Position numbers and translations under genes: made by a program. This document shows, piece after piece, positions 45,508 through 55,857 of a stretch of DNA of 64,000 nucleotides. The stretch spans positions 124,001 to 188,000 of the forward strand of contig NZ_CP022889.1 of NCBI RefSeq assembly GCF_002269345.1, read 5' to 3'. How positions within the stretch are numbered: the stretch's first letter is position 1; the number at the start of each line of letters is the position of its first letter. The notes beneath the pieces were generated by a model. It was not told the DNA's origin. It searched no databases and was given only the letters and a program-made list of their open reading frames with translations. Source of the stretch: Tsuneonella mangrovi (GTDB taxonomy: Bacteria; Pseudomonadota; Alphaproteobacteria; Sphingomonadales; Sphingomonadaceae).

Positions 45508-46269
45508 ATGAACTGGCGTTCCACCTGGTCGATCTACACCCGCGAGCTGATCCGTTTTTTGCGTACCGCTTTCCAGTCGGTACTCGCACCGGTGCTCACG
45601 ACCTCGCTCTACTTCATCGTGTTCGGGGCGGCGATCGGGCACCGGATGCCGGACCTCGGCGGGGTGAGCTACGGCGCATTCATCATTCCCGGCCTGATGA
45701 TGCTGACCTTGCTTGGCGAGACCACCAGCAATTCGAGCTTCGGCATCTATATGCCGCGCTTTACCGGGACGATCTACGAACTGCTCAGTGCGCCGGTTGG
45801 CGTGGCCGAGACGCTGGTGGGTTTCGTTGGTGCTGCTGCAACCAAGAGCCTGATCCTTGCGGCGATCATTCTCGCAACCGCGCGGCTGTTCGTCGATTAT
45901 TCGATCGCTCATCCGATTCTCGCTGTGATCTACATCGTGCTGGTGGCCGCAAGCTTCAGCCTGTTCGGCTTTATCCTCGGGATCTGGGCGGACAATTTCG
46001 AGAAGCTCGGGATCATCCCGATGTTGTTCCTCACTCCGCTGACGTTCCTTGGCGGGACGTTCTATTCCATCGACATGCTTCCCGAACCGTGGAAGACCAT
46101 CGCGCTGTTCAACCCGATCGTCTACCTGGTGAGCGGGCTGCGCTGGACCTTTTACGGCCAATCCGACGTGTCGATCGTTACCTCGCTCGGCCTGACCATC
46201 GCTTTCCTGGCAGCCTGCGTCGGTGTGATTGCGGTGATTTTCCGAACGGGGTGGCGGCTGCGAAGCTGA
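45508..46269 (+). CDS. ABC-2-type transporter permease
   Basis: Six-helix ABC-2 permease of 253 residues that pairs with the ATPase encoded just upstream. The N-terminal RELIRFLRTAFQSVLAPVLT and the conserved VFGAAIG, FIIPGLMMLTLL and FLTPLTFLGGTFYSIDMLP segments are of the NodJ/DrrB/YadH type. The ATG at 45508 follows gaggaggcc, a strong ribosome site. The transported compound cannot be deduced. Confidence 0.92.
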   Translation: MNWRSTWSIYTRELIRFLRTAFQSVLAPVLTTSLYFIVFGAAIGHRMPDLGGVSYGAFIIPGLMMLTLLGETTSNSSFGIYMPRFTGTIYELLSAPVGVAETLVGFVGAAATKSLILAAIILATARLFVDYSIAHPILAVIYIVLVAASFSLFGFILGIWADNFEKLGIIPMLFLTPLTFLGGTFYSIDMLPEPWKTIALFNPIVYLVSGLRWTFYGQSDVSIVTSLGLTIAFLAACVGVIAVIFRTGWRLRS

Positions 46270-46289
46270 ACCGCTAACCGGGCGGAGTC

Positions 46290-48378
<2,089 letters not shown>

Positions 48379-48416
48379 GCAACGGTCAAGGTAGCGGCAA
48401 GGGGGTTGCGACTGCC

Positions 48417-49373
48417 TCAGTTGCCTTCCGGTTTGTCCGGCGGAACGAACATTTCCTTTCGCCAAATCGGGCTTTCCGGCTCTCCGGGGCGGTTCGCGAT
48501 TCCTTCAAGGTATCCGAAAAAGGTGGCAATCTGGCGGCCCGACGCGTCCGCTATTGCACGGCGCCCGTGCATGAAACGGGTATTGTCGACCACTAGCACG
48601 TCCCCTTCTTGCCAGGCATGGGCATAGGTGTTGGCGCGCGCAACCGATCGAACCGTATCGAGCATGTCATCGTCGATCGGTTGTCCGTTGAGCAGCGGAA
48701 AGTTGCGCGAACCGAGGTAGTCCCGTGCAAAGAGGGCAAAATTGCACCAGGCGGGTTCGCCCTGGAACAAGGTGGGTTCGAGCGCTGGGCGAGTGAAGCC
48801 GCGCAAGATTCGAGTCTGCACCCGACGAAACCAGTACGGGCATCTGGCTGGCGGATTGGCTAGTAATTGATCGTCCGGTGTGCTCGTGCCGAGCCAGAAT
48901 TCCAACGCCTCCGGCGATGCGTCGTTGATGTAGAGCAGCAGCGCATCCTGCAGTCTGGCGCGCAATTCGTCAGGCAATCCCTGCGCGATCGCGATTCCGT
49001 CGCACAAGTTGGTCTGACCGCCGACCGACGGTGGATCAAAGCAAGCGAACAGCGCCACGTCTGGTCGCCATGGTTCGCGAGCAAGCTCCGGATGAAGCGG
49101 GAACGGATCATTGCCGAGATTGACGGTTTGTGCCTGGCCTCTCTCCCCCATCATTGCGCGGTTGGGACTTTCGTTGAGAACGGACACCGGACAAAGTCGG
49201 CGACCGAGATCGACGAATCCATCGATTGAGGTCGCGAAATCCCGGAGCAGGATCGCTCCGTGTTCCTCCAGCGCGGAGCGAACATGAGCAACGTCGACAT
49301 CCTCAAGGTCGCGCCGGGATCCCGGAATGGTGTGCGGCTCGAATGCTTTGACGTTGGCTAGCGTTGCAGTCAT
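48417..49373 (-). CDS. TauD/TfdA-family Fe(II)/2-oxoglutarate oxygenase with an HxE triad
   Basis: A 318-residue non-heme iron oxygenase. The iron ligands appear as His94 and Glu96 in PLHPELA and the distal His269 in TRFMHGRR, with the 2-oxoglutarate-binding Arg280 eleven residues later. The HxE instead of HxD pattern is like clavaminate synthase and SyrP-type enzymes of natural-product pathways. The ATG at 49373 is preferred; an ATG at 49427 would overlap the divergent gene. The gene faces away from the sulfotransferase-like gene, with a 47-base gap, and codon use looks more mixed than in neighbours. The substrate is unknown. Confidence 0.75.
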   Translation of the reverse strand: MTATLANVKAFEPHTIPGSRRDLEDVDVAHVRSALEEHGAILLRDFATSIDGFVDLGRRLCPVSVLNESPNRAMMGERGQAQTVNLGNDPFPLHPELAREPWRPDVALFACFDPPSVGGQTNLCDGIAIAQGLPDELRARLQDALLLYINDASPEALEFWLGTSTPDDQLLANPPARCPYWFRRVQTRILRGFTRPALEPTLFQGEPAWCNFALFARDYLGSRNFPLLNGQPIDDDMLDTVRSVARANTYAHAWQEGDVLVVDNTRFMHGRRAIADASGRQIATFFGYLEGIANRPGEPESPIWRKEMFVPPDKPEGN

Positions 49374-49420
49374 GCAGCGGGGTTGTAGTCCATCCCGAGT
49401 TGGTATGCTAGGCGCCGCCG

Positions 49421-50464
49421 ATGGCATTTACGGCACAAGAACTACTTACGGATCCGGGTCTCTTTCTGCTCGAGTTCGATGAAACCTCGGCGCACATCCT
49501 GCAAATGACGCGGGACAATTTTCACCGCTCGATATTCCTCGACGGACGCATCCGTCACAAAGCTCAAGGAGCAATGCGGGTGCCGCTGGACCAACTTGTC
49601 CAGCTGGTCGGAAATGCCACTTTTGACACCAATCACGGTCGAGCCGCGACGGGTTGGATATTCCACGTCGCCCAATGTGGCTCGACCCTACTGGCGCGCG
49701 CGCTCGATCAAATTGGGCGCAGCCTTGTGCTGCGGGAACCGGCGGCGCTTCGACGGATTGGTGTGCGGGCGGGTCAACCAGGGGGTCTGGGTGACGATGA
49801 CAAGGCCTTGCTTCGCGCGATCGCGTTCATGCTGTCCAAGCGATGGGACCGCGAAACTCCCGTCATCGTGAAGGCGAACGTACCGGTTAATCTGATTGCG
49901 GACGAGCTTATGCGAATGCGCCCGGACGCTCCGGCAATCACCCTGCATTTTCCGCTGATCAACTACGTCGCCGCCATCTTGCGTACCCCCGGGCACGTCG
50001 ATTGGACCGACCGGGTTTCACAAGAGCTCCGACTGGCGGGAAACCCGATTTGCGAAGGTAATAACCCTCAGTGCGCAGCCGAATTCGCTGCGGCGTTATG
50101 GTTCGTGCAAATCAAGGCGTTCGAACAGGTCTTGTCGTACCCCAATACCGCCTCGCTCGAGGCTTCGCGCTTGTTCGACGATCCCGTACCGGTCCTCGTC
50201 GCGGCCGCGAAGCTTTTCGGCGTCGAATTGTCGGAGAGCGAAGCGGTCTCGCTCGTAAGCGGCGAGCTGTTCCATTCCTATTCGAAGAACCCGGCACTCG
50301 ATTACGATCCGGAAGTGCGAATCGCCCGTGAAGCGGAAGCGATCGACCGACTTGCGCCGGAAATCGCACGGGCGAGGGCGTGGGTAGAGCGGGCGGCAGA
50401 TCGTTTCGGGCTGCCCGATTCCTTGTCGAAGCCTTTGACGGGAGGAGCGGCGCCGCTCCTCTGA
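49421..50464 (+). CDS. Sulfotransferase-like P-loop protein of unknown function
   Basis: A 347-residue protein with a sulfotransferase-like N-terminal third. The PAPS 5'-phosphosulfate loop-like AQCGSTLLARAL is at residues 84-95, followed by the typical REP motif (LREPAAL, about 105-110) that aligns with KEP in sulfotransferases. The rest, with EFAAALWFVQIKAFEQVLS and LFHSYSKNPALDYDPE, does not match a named family. It is divergent from the HxE oxygenase gene and followed by a terminator. It could transfer sulfate, or it could be a P-loop kinase-like protein; no catalytic His was identified. Confidence 0.6.
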   Translation: MAFTAQELLTDPGLFLLEFDETSAHILQMTRDNFHRSIFLDGRIRHKAQGAMRVPLDQLVQLVGNATFDTNHGRAATGWIFHVAQCGSTLLARALDQIGRSLVLREPAALRRIGVRAGQPGGLGDDDKALLRAIAFMLSKRWDRETPVIVKANVPVNLIADELMRMRPDAPAITLHFPLINYVAAILRTPGHVDWTDRVSQELRLAGNPICEGNNPQCAAEFAAALWFVQIKAFEQVLSYPNTASLEASRLFDDPVPVLVAAAKLFGVELSESEAVSLVSGELFHSYSKNPALDYDPEVRIAREAEAIDRLAPEIARARAWVERAADRFGLPDSLSKPLTGGAAPLL

Positions 50465-50488
50465 CGCGGGCTGTCGCCAGAAACGAAA

Positions 50489-50513
50489 AAGGGCGGCCAC
50501 TCGGGCCGCCCTT
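50489..50513. terminator. Bidirectional terminator between sulfotransferase-like gene and rpsD
   Basis: A 10-bp perfect inverted repeat aagggcggcc-actcg-ggccgccctt, with gaaaa to the left and cgtgttc to the right. It lies between convergent genes. Confidence 0.8.
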
Positions 50514-50535
50514 CGTGTTCTGCGTGTTCGCTCGA

Positions 50536-51150
50536 TCAGCGCGAGTAGAATTCGACCACCAAGTTCGGCTCCATCGTCACCGGGTAGGGCACTTCTTCCA
50601 GCGTCGGAACGCGGGTGTAGGTGACCTTGTCGGTGCCGTCAGGCGCAACGTAGTCGGGAATGTCGCGCTCGGGCAGGCTCTGCGCTTCGATGATCAGCGC
50701 CATTTCCTTGGCCTTGTCGCCCAGCGAGATCACGTCGCCGACATTAATGCGGCGGCTGGCGATGTTGCACTTCACGCCGTTCACGCGGATGTGGCCGTGC
50801 GAAACGATCTGGCGGGCAGCAAAGATCGTCGGCGCGAACTTGGCGCGGTAGACAACCATGTCCAGCCGGCGCTCGAGCAGGCCGATCAGGTTCTGGCCCG
50901 TGTCACCCTTCATGCGCGACGCTTCCTGGTAGGTGCGCTTGAACTGCTTCTCGGTCACGTCGCCGTAGTAGCCCTTGAGCTTCTGCTTGGCGCGCAGCTG
51001 GAGGCCGAAGTCGCTCATCTTGCCCTTGCGGCGCTGGCCGTGCTGGCCGGGGCCGTAGGAGCGGCGGTTGACCGGGGAATTCGGACGACCCCAGATGTTT
51101 TCGCCCATCCGGCGGTCGAGTTTGTGCTTGGCGCTGGTGCGCTTCGTCAT
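50536..51150 (-). CDS. rpsD: 30S ribosomal protein S4
   Basis: Ribosomal protein S4, 204 residues, primary 16S rRNA-binding protein for the 5' domain of the small subunit. The N-terminal [19 protein letters not shown] and the S4 RNA-binding domain [18 protein letters not shown]-type segment with [13 protein letters not shown] are typical. It lacks the N-terminal Cys zinc site and so is the C- type. The ATG at 51150 with aaggaacgtctc upstream fits; an upstream frame reaching 51279 is not family-like. Confidence 0.97.
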   Translation of the reverse strand: MTKRTSAKHKLDRRMGENIWGRPNSPVNRRSYGPGQHGQRRKGKMSDFGLQLRAKQKLKGYYGDVTEKQFKRTYQEASRMKGDTGQNLIGLLERRLDMVVYRAKFAPTIFAARQIVSHGHIRVNGVKCNIASRRINVGDVISLGDKAKEMALIIEAQSLPERDIPDYVAPDGTDKVTYTRVPTLEEVPYPVTMEPNLVVEFYSR

Positions 51151-51373
51151 GAGACGTTCCTTCAATCTGCTGTCCTTGCCCCCCAATTCACCATGAACTG
51201 GGGCCAAGGCTTCAACCCGGCATCGCCCGCAAGGCCCGTTGCCTTGCGCGGCCACCGCTTCACCGGGATGCGGGGCCAATTGCGAAGGCGCGCCAGTAGC
51301 AGTTTATGCCTTTGGGTCAAGTCGGCAGATAGATGCTCGACATCGGGGGCAAGGCGCGGCAGGGGCTGGCGGC

Positions 51374-51685
51374 ATGAACAAGCAAATCATTCTGCCCGAT
51401 GACTGCCGGACTATGGCCGAGGTTCGCGCGGGAGTGGACGCGACCGACCGTGCGCTGATGGACCTGCTCGACCGCCGATTCGGCTACATGCGCGCCGCCG
51501 CCCGCATCAAGCAGGCGCGCGGCGAGGTGCGCGATGAAGTGCGCAAGGCCGAAGTGATCGCCAACGTGAAGCGCGATGCCGCAGGGCGCGGCCTACCCGA
51601 AGATGCGCTGGCGGAAATCTGGGATCGGCTGGTCGAGTGCTCGATCGCCTACGAATTCGGGCATTGGGACGAGATGCGCGCCTAA
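51374..51685 (+). CDS. Chorismate mutase (AroQ class, PchB-like)
   Basis: A 103-residue helical chorismate mutase that makes prephenate for Phe/Tyr synthesis. The long helix with AEVRAGVDATDRALMDLLDRR gives the fold, and RFGYMRAAARIKQARGEV, VRDEVRKAEVIANV and LVECSIAYEFGHWDEM supply the active-site basic residues. The PchB-like branch can also have isochorismate pyruvate lyase activity; the context does not decide. Stops of this gene and trmJ overlap by 4 bases (51682-51685). Confidence 0.88.
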   Translation: MNKQIILPDDCRTMAEVRAGVDATDRALMDLLDRRFGYMRAAARIKQARGEVRDEVRKAEVIANVKRDAAGRGLPEDALAEIWDRLVECSIAYEFGHWDEMRA

Positions 51686-52407
51686 TTCCGTGGTGGTTTT
51701 TCAAGTGCGCTCAGCACGCCGCGCAAGGTCCGCACCTCCAGGTGGTTCCAGCCGGGCTTTGTGAGCACGTTGCGCAGTGTGAGCCGGGTCGCTTCGGCAC
51801 GCGATTCCGGGAAGAAATAACCCTTGGGTCCGAGCAGCGTTTCAATGTGTCCGATCAGCCCTTCCAGCTCTTCCTGCGGGGCAGGGGGAAGCAGGTCTTC
51901 CGTAGTGGGCGTGGCGAGATCTACCCCTTTGGACCATTCGTAGGCGCACAGGATCACCGCTTGCGCAAGGTTGAGCGAACCGAACTCCGGATTGATCGGC
52001 ACTGTGAGGATCGCCCGGGCCAGGGCGACGTCCGATGTTTCCAACCCCGAACGTTCGGGTCCGAACAGGATTGCGCTGCGGCCCGGTTGAGTGTGGATCT
52101 CGCGCGAGGCCTGCTCGGGTGTGACGACCGGCTTGGTCACCCCGCGTTTGCGCACAGTAGTCGCGTAGACGTTCGCGCAATCGGCTACAGCGTCGGCGAC
52201 GCTTTCGAACACCTTGGCGTTTTCGAGGATCGAGTCCGCACCTGAGGCAGCGGGCCCGGCAGAGGGGTTCGGCCAACCGTCGCGCGGAGTCACCAGCCGC
52301 ATTTCGGTCAGCCCGAAATTGAGCATCGCTCGCGCGGCCTTGCCGATATTCTCGCCCAGCTGCGGGCGGACCAGCACGATGACGGGAGGGTCAGCCCTTT
52401 CCAGCAT
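51682..52407 (-). CDS. trmJ: tRNA (cytidine/uridine-2'-O)-methyltransferase TrmJ-like
   Basis: SPOUT-family RNA methyltransferase, about 241 residues. The N-terminal [20 protein letters not shown] motif, [20 protein letters not shown] and [23 protein letters not shown] make the knot and SAM site. TrmJ methylates position 32 of several tRNAs. The ATG at 52407 overlaps nrdR by 17 bases and has a poor ribosome site, so translational coupling is likely; the start is the uncertain point. Confidence 0.9.
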   Translation of the reverse strand: MLERADPPVIVLVRPQLGENIGKAARAMLNFGLTEMRLVTPRDGWPNPSAGPAASGADSILENAKVFESVADAVADCANVYATTVRKRGVTKPVVTPEQASREIHTQPGRSAILFGPERSGLETSDVALARAILTVPINPEFGSLNLAQAVILCAYEWSKGVDLATPTTEDLLPPAPQEELEGLIGHIETLLGPKGYFFPESRAEATRLTLRNVLTKPGWNHLEVRTLRGVLSALEKPPRN

Positions 52408-52852
52408 CGCGCACAGTGCTGGCAAATTCCTCGAAGTCCCTCGCTTCGGAAAAGTCGCGATAGACGCTGGCGAAGCGGATGTACGCGACGCTGTCGAGCT
52501 GGCGCAGTCCGTCCATCACCATCTCGCCGATCCGGGCCGAGGCAATCTCGCCGTCCCCTGCAGTTTCTACCTGTCGTTGGATGCCCGACACGAGCTGGTC
52601 GATCCGTTCCTGGTCGATTCCGCGTTTGCGGCAAGCCAGGGCAACCGACTGTTCGATCTTGGCCCGCTCGAACGGTTCGCGCCGGTCGCCCGATTTGACG
52701 ATCGTGACGTCGCGCAACTGCACCCGCTCGAAAGTCGTGAAGCGCGCGCCGCAGCTCTCGCACTGGCGGCGACGGCGGATCGCGGTGTTGTCTTCGGTCG
52801 GGCGGCTGTCCTTGACCTGCGAATCGTCATGGGCACAGAATGGACAGCGCAT
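52391..52852 (-). CDS. nrdR: Transcriptional repressor NrdR
   Basis: NrdR, 153 residues, ATP/dATP-sensing repressor of ribonucleotide reductase genes. The N-terminal zinc ribbon has [13 protein letters not shown] with Cys3 and Cys6 and the second pair in QCESCGARF at about 31 and 34. The ATP-cone domain begins at about residue 49 ([17 protein letters not shown]). It overlaps trmJ downstream and is preceded by a small membrane protein gene. Confidence 0.96.
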   Translation of the reverse strand: MRCPFCAHDDSQVKDSRPTEDNTAIRRRRQCESCGARFTTFERVQLRDVTIVKSGDRREPFERAKIEQSVALACRKRGIDQERIDQLVSGIQRQVETAGDGEIASARIGEMVMDGLRQLDSVAYIRFASVYRDFSEARDFEEFASTVRDAGKG

Positions 52853-52862
52853 TCGCGGCGAC

Positions 52863-53078
52863 TTACTTCTTGATGCGGTTGTAAAGCGCGATGCCGACGC
52901 CAGCGGCGAGACCGACCGGCCAGGTTACGATCGGCAGAAGCCCACCTGCGAGTGCGCCGATGGCTGCTCCTGCAAGGACAGGTTTGGTGCCGGGATGGTG
53001 CATCCCTTCCTTGGCCATGCCCGAAACTTCGGTCTTGAGATCCTCGACCCAGTCCTGTCCGTCATTGTTACCAGCCAT
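52863..53078 (-). CDS. Small glycine-rich membrane protein, unknown
   Basis: A 71-residue protein with a soluble acidic N-terminal half ([18 protein letters not shown]) and a hydrophobic C-terminal segment of about 30 residues ([18 protein letters not shown] then [13 protein letters not shown]) ending in a basic YNRIKK. The ATG at 53078 has a strong ggaggtgagg ribosome site. It lies between glyA and nrdR in the same direction. No family is recognised; the glycine-zipper-like helix may insert in a membrane or oligomerise. Confidence 0.75.
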   Translation of the reverse strand: MAGNNDGQDWVEDLKTEVSGMAKEGMHHPGTKPVLAGAAIGALAGGLLPIVTWPVGLAAGVGIALYNRIKK

Positions 53079-53083
53079 TTGCC

Positions 53084-54403
53084 TCACCTCCCGGGATAGA
53101 CGGGGAACGCCGCGCACAACTCGCCAACCCGGCGGCGCACGCTTTCTTCGATTTGCGCATCGCCTTCGGCACCGTTCTTGGACAACCCATCGACGACTTC
53201 GGCGATCAGCCCGCCGATCTGGCGGAACTCGTCCGGGCCGAACCCGCGGGTGGTCCCGGCGGGCGAACCCAGGCGAATGCCGCTGGTCACGAACGGGCTT
53301 CGCGTGTCGTAGGGAATACCATTCTTGTTGCACGTGAGCCAAGCCCGATCGAGGCCCTTTTCGGCATCCTTGCCGGTCACGTCCTTCGCGGTCAGGTCGA
53401 CCAGCATCGAGTGATTGTCGGTCCCGCCCGAAACCACCCGCAAGCCGCCTGCCTCGATACCTTCGGCCATTGCCCGGGCATTCGCGATCACGCGGGCCGC
53501 GTAATCCTTGAAATCGGGCCGCAGCGCCTCTGCGAAGGCAACCGCCTTGGCAGCGACGATGTGCATCAGCGGGCCGCCTTGCAGCCCCGGGAACACCGCC
53601 ATGTTGAGCGGCTTGGTCAGTGCCTCATCGTTCCACAGGATCACTCCGGAACGCGGGCCGCGCAGGCTCTTGTGTGTGGTGGTCGTCACGACATGGGCGT
53701 GGGGGAAGGGGGAGGGGTGCGCGCCGCCCGCCACAAGGCCCGAAATGTGGCTCATGTCGACCATCAGGTATGCGCCGACTTCGTCGGCTACCTTGCGGAA
53801 CGCTGCCCAGTCCCAAATGCGCGAATAGGCTGTGCCGCCCGCAATGATCAGCTTGGGCTTATGCTCCTTCGCGGTCGCCATCACTGCATCCATGTCGATC
53901 AGCTCGTCTTCGCGGCGAACGCCATAGCTCACGGGGTTGAACCACTTGCCGCTCATGTTGACCGGCGAACCATGCGTCAGGTGCCCGCCCGAATTGAGGT
54001 CCAGCCCCATGAATGTGTCGCCCGGCTGGAGCAGCGCGAGGAACACCGCCTGGTTCATCTGGCTGCCCGAATTGGGTTGCACGTTGGCAAATTCGCAGCC
54101 GAACAACTGCTTGGCGCGCTCGATGGCCAGCGTTTCGACCACATCGGCATATTCGCACCCGCCGTAGTAACGCTTGCCGGGGTAACCCTCGGCGTACTTG
54201 TTGGTGAACACGCTACCGGCAGCTTCGAGCACTGCCTTGCTGGCGATGTTCTCGCTGGCAATCAGCTCGATCTTGGTCCTCTGGCGCTCCAGCTCGTTCT
54301 GGACGGCGGCGTAGATCTCAGGATCGGCCGATTGCAAATCATCACCCCAAAAGCGGGTCATGTCCGGTGCGGCGGCGGGACGGTCGGCGGTGGTTGTGGT
54401 CAT
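53084..54403 (-). CDS. glyA: Serine hydroxymethyltransferase
   Basis: PLP enzyme that converts serine and tetrahydrofolate to glycine and methylene-THF. The 439-residue sequence has [18 protein letters not shown], the [10 protein letters not shown] loop, and [17 protein letters not shown] with the Schiff-base Lys. The ATG at 54403 gives an N-terminal tail of 15 residues before the conserved core ([10 protein letters not shown]). It is downstream of rpiB with a 14-base gap and followed by a 71-residue ORF with a 5-base gap. Confidence 0.97.
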   Translation of the reverse strand: MTTTTADRPAAAPDMTRFWGDDLQSADPEIYAAVQNELERQRTKIELIASENIASKAVLEAAGSVFTNKYAEGYPGKRYYGGCEYADVVETLAIERAKQLFGCEFANVQPNSGSQMNQAVFLALLQPGDTFMGLDLNSGGHLTHGSPVNMSGKWFNPVSYGVRREDELIDMDAVMATAKEHKPKLIIAGGTAYSRIWDWAAFRKVADEVGAYLMVDMSHISGLVAGGAHPSPFPHAHVVTTTTHKSLRGPRSGVILWNDEALTKPLNMAVFPGLQGGPLMHIVAAKAVAFAEALRPDFKDYAARVIANARAMAEGIEAGGLRVVSGGTDNHSMLVDLTAKDVTGKDAEKGLDRAWLTCNKNGIPYDTRSPFVTSGIRLGSPAGTTRGFGPDEFRQIGGLIAEVVDGLSKNGAEGDAQIEESVRRRVGELCAAFPVYPGR

Positions 54404-54417
54404 GCCGGTTCCTTGGT

Positions 54418-54858
54418 TCAGGAGAACGTGGGGTTGGAAAGCTTGTCGACGCGGCGCTGGTGTCGCCCGCCGGCAAATTCGGTTTCGAGGAACGCGGTGA
54501 CGCATGCCTTGGCCATGTCGACCCCGGTAAGGCGCGCACCCATCGCGATGCAATTGGCATCGTTGTGTTCGCGGGCGAGCGAAGCCGAAAGCGGTTCGGA
54601 GACCAGTGCGCAGCGCACCGCAGGATTGCGATTGACGGAGATCGAAATACCGATCCCGGAGCCGCACAGGGCAATTCCGCGCTCAGCGGTTCCTTCGGCC
54701 ACTACGGCCGCGAGCTTGTAACCGAAATCGGGATAGTCGACGCTGTCGCCGTCGTACGGTCCCAAGTCGGCAACCTCGTGACCTTGCTCGACCAACCATT
54801 CGAGCAGGCTGGCCTTGAGCGACAGGGCGGCGTGATCCGATGCGATGGCGATTCTCAT
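54418..54858 (-). CDS. rpiB: Ribose-5-phosphate isomerase B
   Basis: RpiB/LacAB-fold isomerase, 146 residues, interconverts ribose-5-phosphate and ribulose-5-phosphate. The conserved [13 protein letters not shown] with its Asp-His pair, [15 protein letters not shown] with the catalytic Cys, and [13 protein letters not shown] are present. It starts the rpiB-glyA-small ORF-nrdR-trmJ run. The 253-bp gap upstream (54859-55111) contains no gene and should hold divergent promoters. Confidence 0.95.
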   Translation of the reverse strand: MRIAIASDHAALSLKASLLEWLVEQGHEVADLGPYDGDSVDYPDFGYKLAAVVAEGTAERGIALCGSGIGISISVNRNPAVRCALVSEPLSASLAREHNDANCIAMGARLTGVDMAKACVTAFLETEFAGGRHQRRVDKLSNPTFS

Positions 54859-55111
54859 GCCGCGCGCATAGGGAAATCCGCGCCGTCACTCCACCCTCGC
54901 GAGGCAACTTTTCGTCACATCGTTGGCCAGGCGCGAGTCGCTGTCAGGTCCGTAGTCGCGGGTCTTCAACTCACGACATTCGAGCAAGGCTTCGGTGCGT
55001 TGAATTTCCTGCCTAAATTGCGAAACTAGGGAACCTTGAGGCCGTCGCCTTGTTTCGAGCGATATTAGCGCCTAACGGATTGCCTACACCCAGAGAAAAA
55101 TAGGGTCGCAA

Positions 55112-55810
55112 ATGTACTGGAACGCAAGCCTCTCCCAAGAAGGAGAGCAACCTGCCGCGCGCTCGGGTGCGCACGGGCTGTCATTTATCGATGCTACAAA
55201 GGGCACACCGCCCGCGGCTCAAGCGTGTCGCGTCAAAGCGGTTTCGGAGAACTCGCTTCTGCTTGAGAGCAAAGCCGTCCTCGATGAAGGCAGCACGATC
55301 GTTGTCGCGCTACCCAATGGAAAAGATGTGACCGCCAAGGTCGTTTGGCGCGATGGCCAGTCGCATGGCTGCGAATTCGTCGTGCCGTTGAGCAGTGATG
55401 CAATCGAATCATTGACCGCAGAAACGATGGTCATGCCAACCGTCTTGCCGCAGAAGCCTGCTACGGCGAACGAAGACGAGACCTTCGGAATGCGCTTGCG
55501 GCGCTTGCGCCTTGCCCGATCGATCAACCAGGCGCACCTGGCGCGCCAGCTTGGTGTCTCGAAGGTGACCGTCTGGAACTGGGAGAAGGACGGCTCTCAT
55601 CCGCGAACGGCATCGCTCGAACAACTCGCTGAGATTTTCGAATGCTCGGTCCAGGAACTGATGTTCGGGGCCGCTTCGCCAGACGCAGGCGATGGCCTTC
55701 GTCCCAATGGCGGGCTTCGCGAGACGCTCGAATACTACAAGGCGAAGATCGCCGAGGTCGCCGGCACACGCCCGGAGGACGTTGCGATCACGATTTCGTT
55801 CAACGGATAG
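55112..55810 (+). CDS. PilZ-like domain fused to an XRE-type HTH regulator
   Basis: A 232-residue DNA-binding protein with an unusual domain pair. Residues about 35-100 (ACRVKAVSENSLLLESKAVL, VVWRDGQSHGCEFVVPLS) have the strand pattern of PilZ, but the RxxxR and D/NxSxxG c-di-GMP motifs are absent. Residues about 124-178 are a helix-turn-helix of the XRE/HTH_3 type (RLRRLRLARSINQAHLARQL, VSKVTVWNWEKDGSHPR). A 50-residue tail follows. It stands alone between rpiB and rpoD. It probably senses something other than c-di-GMP, or serves as a degenerate PilZ protein-interaction module. Confidence 0.75.
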   Translation: MYWNASLSQEGEQPAARSGAHGLSFIDATKGTPPAAQACRVKAVSENSLLLESKAVLDEGSTIVVALPNGKDVTAKVVWRDGQSHGCEFVVPLSSDAIESLTAETMVMPTVLPQKPATANEDETFGMRLRRLRLARSINQAHLARQLGVSKVTVWNWEKDGSHPRTASLEQLAEIFECSVQELMFGAASPDAGDGLRPNGGLRETLEYYKAKIAEVAGTRPEDVAITISFNG

Positions 55811-55817
55811 TGCGAAA

Positions 55818-55834
55818 CGCGGCTGTCTGCCGCG
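55818..55834. terminator. Weak hairpin between the HTH regulator gene and rpoD
   Basis: A 6-bp perfect stem cgcggc-tgtct-gccgcg between convergent genes, without a real U-run on either side. It may still contribute to termination. Confidence 0.4.
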
Positions 55835-55857
55835 TGCCCCAAATCTAATCCGTCCGC

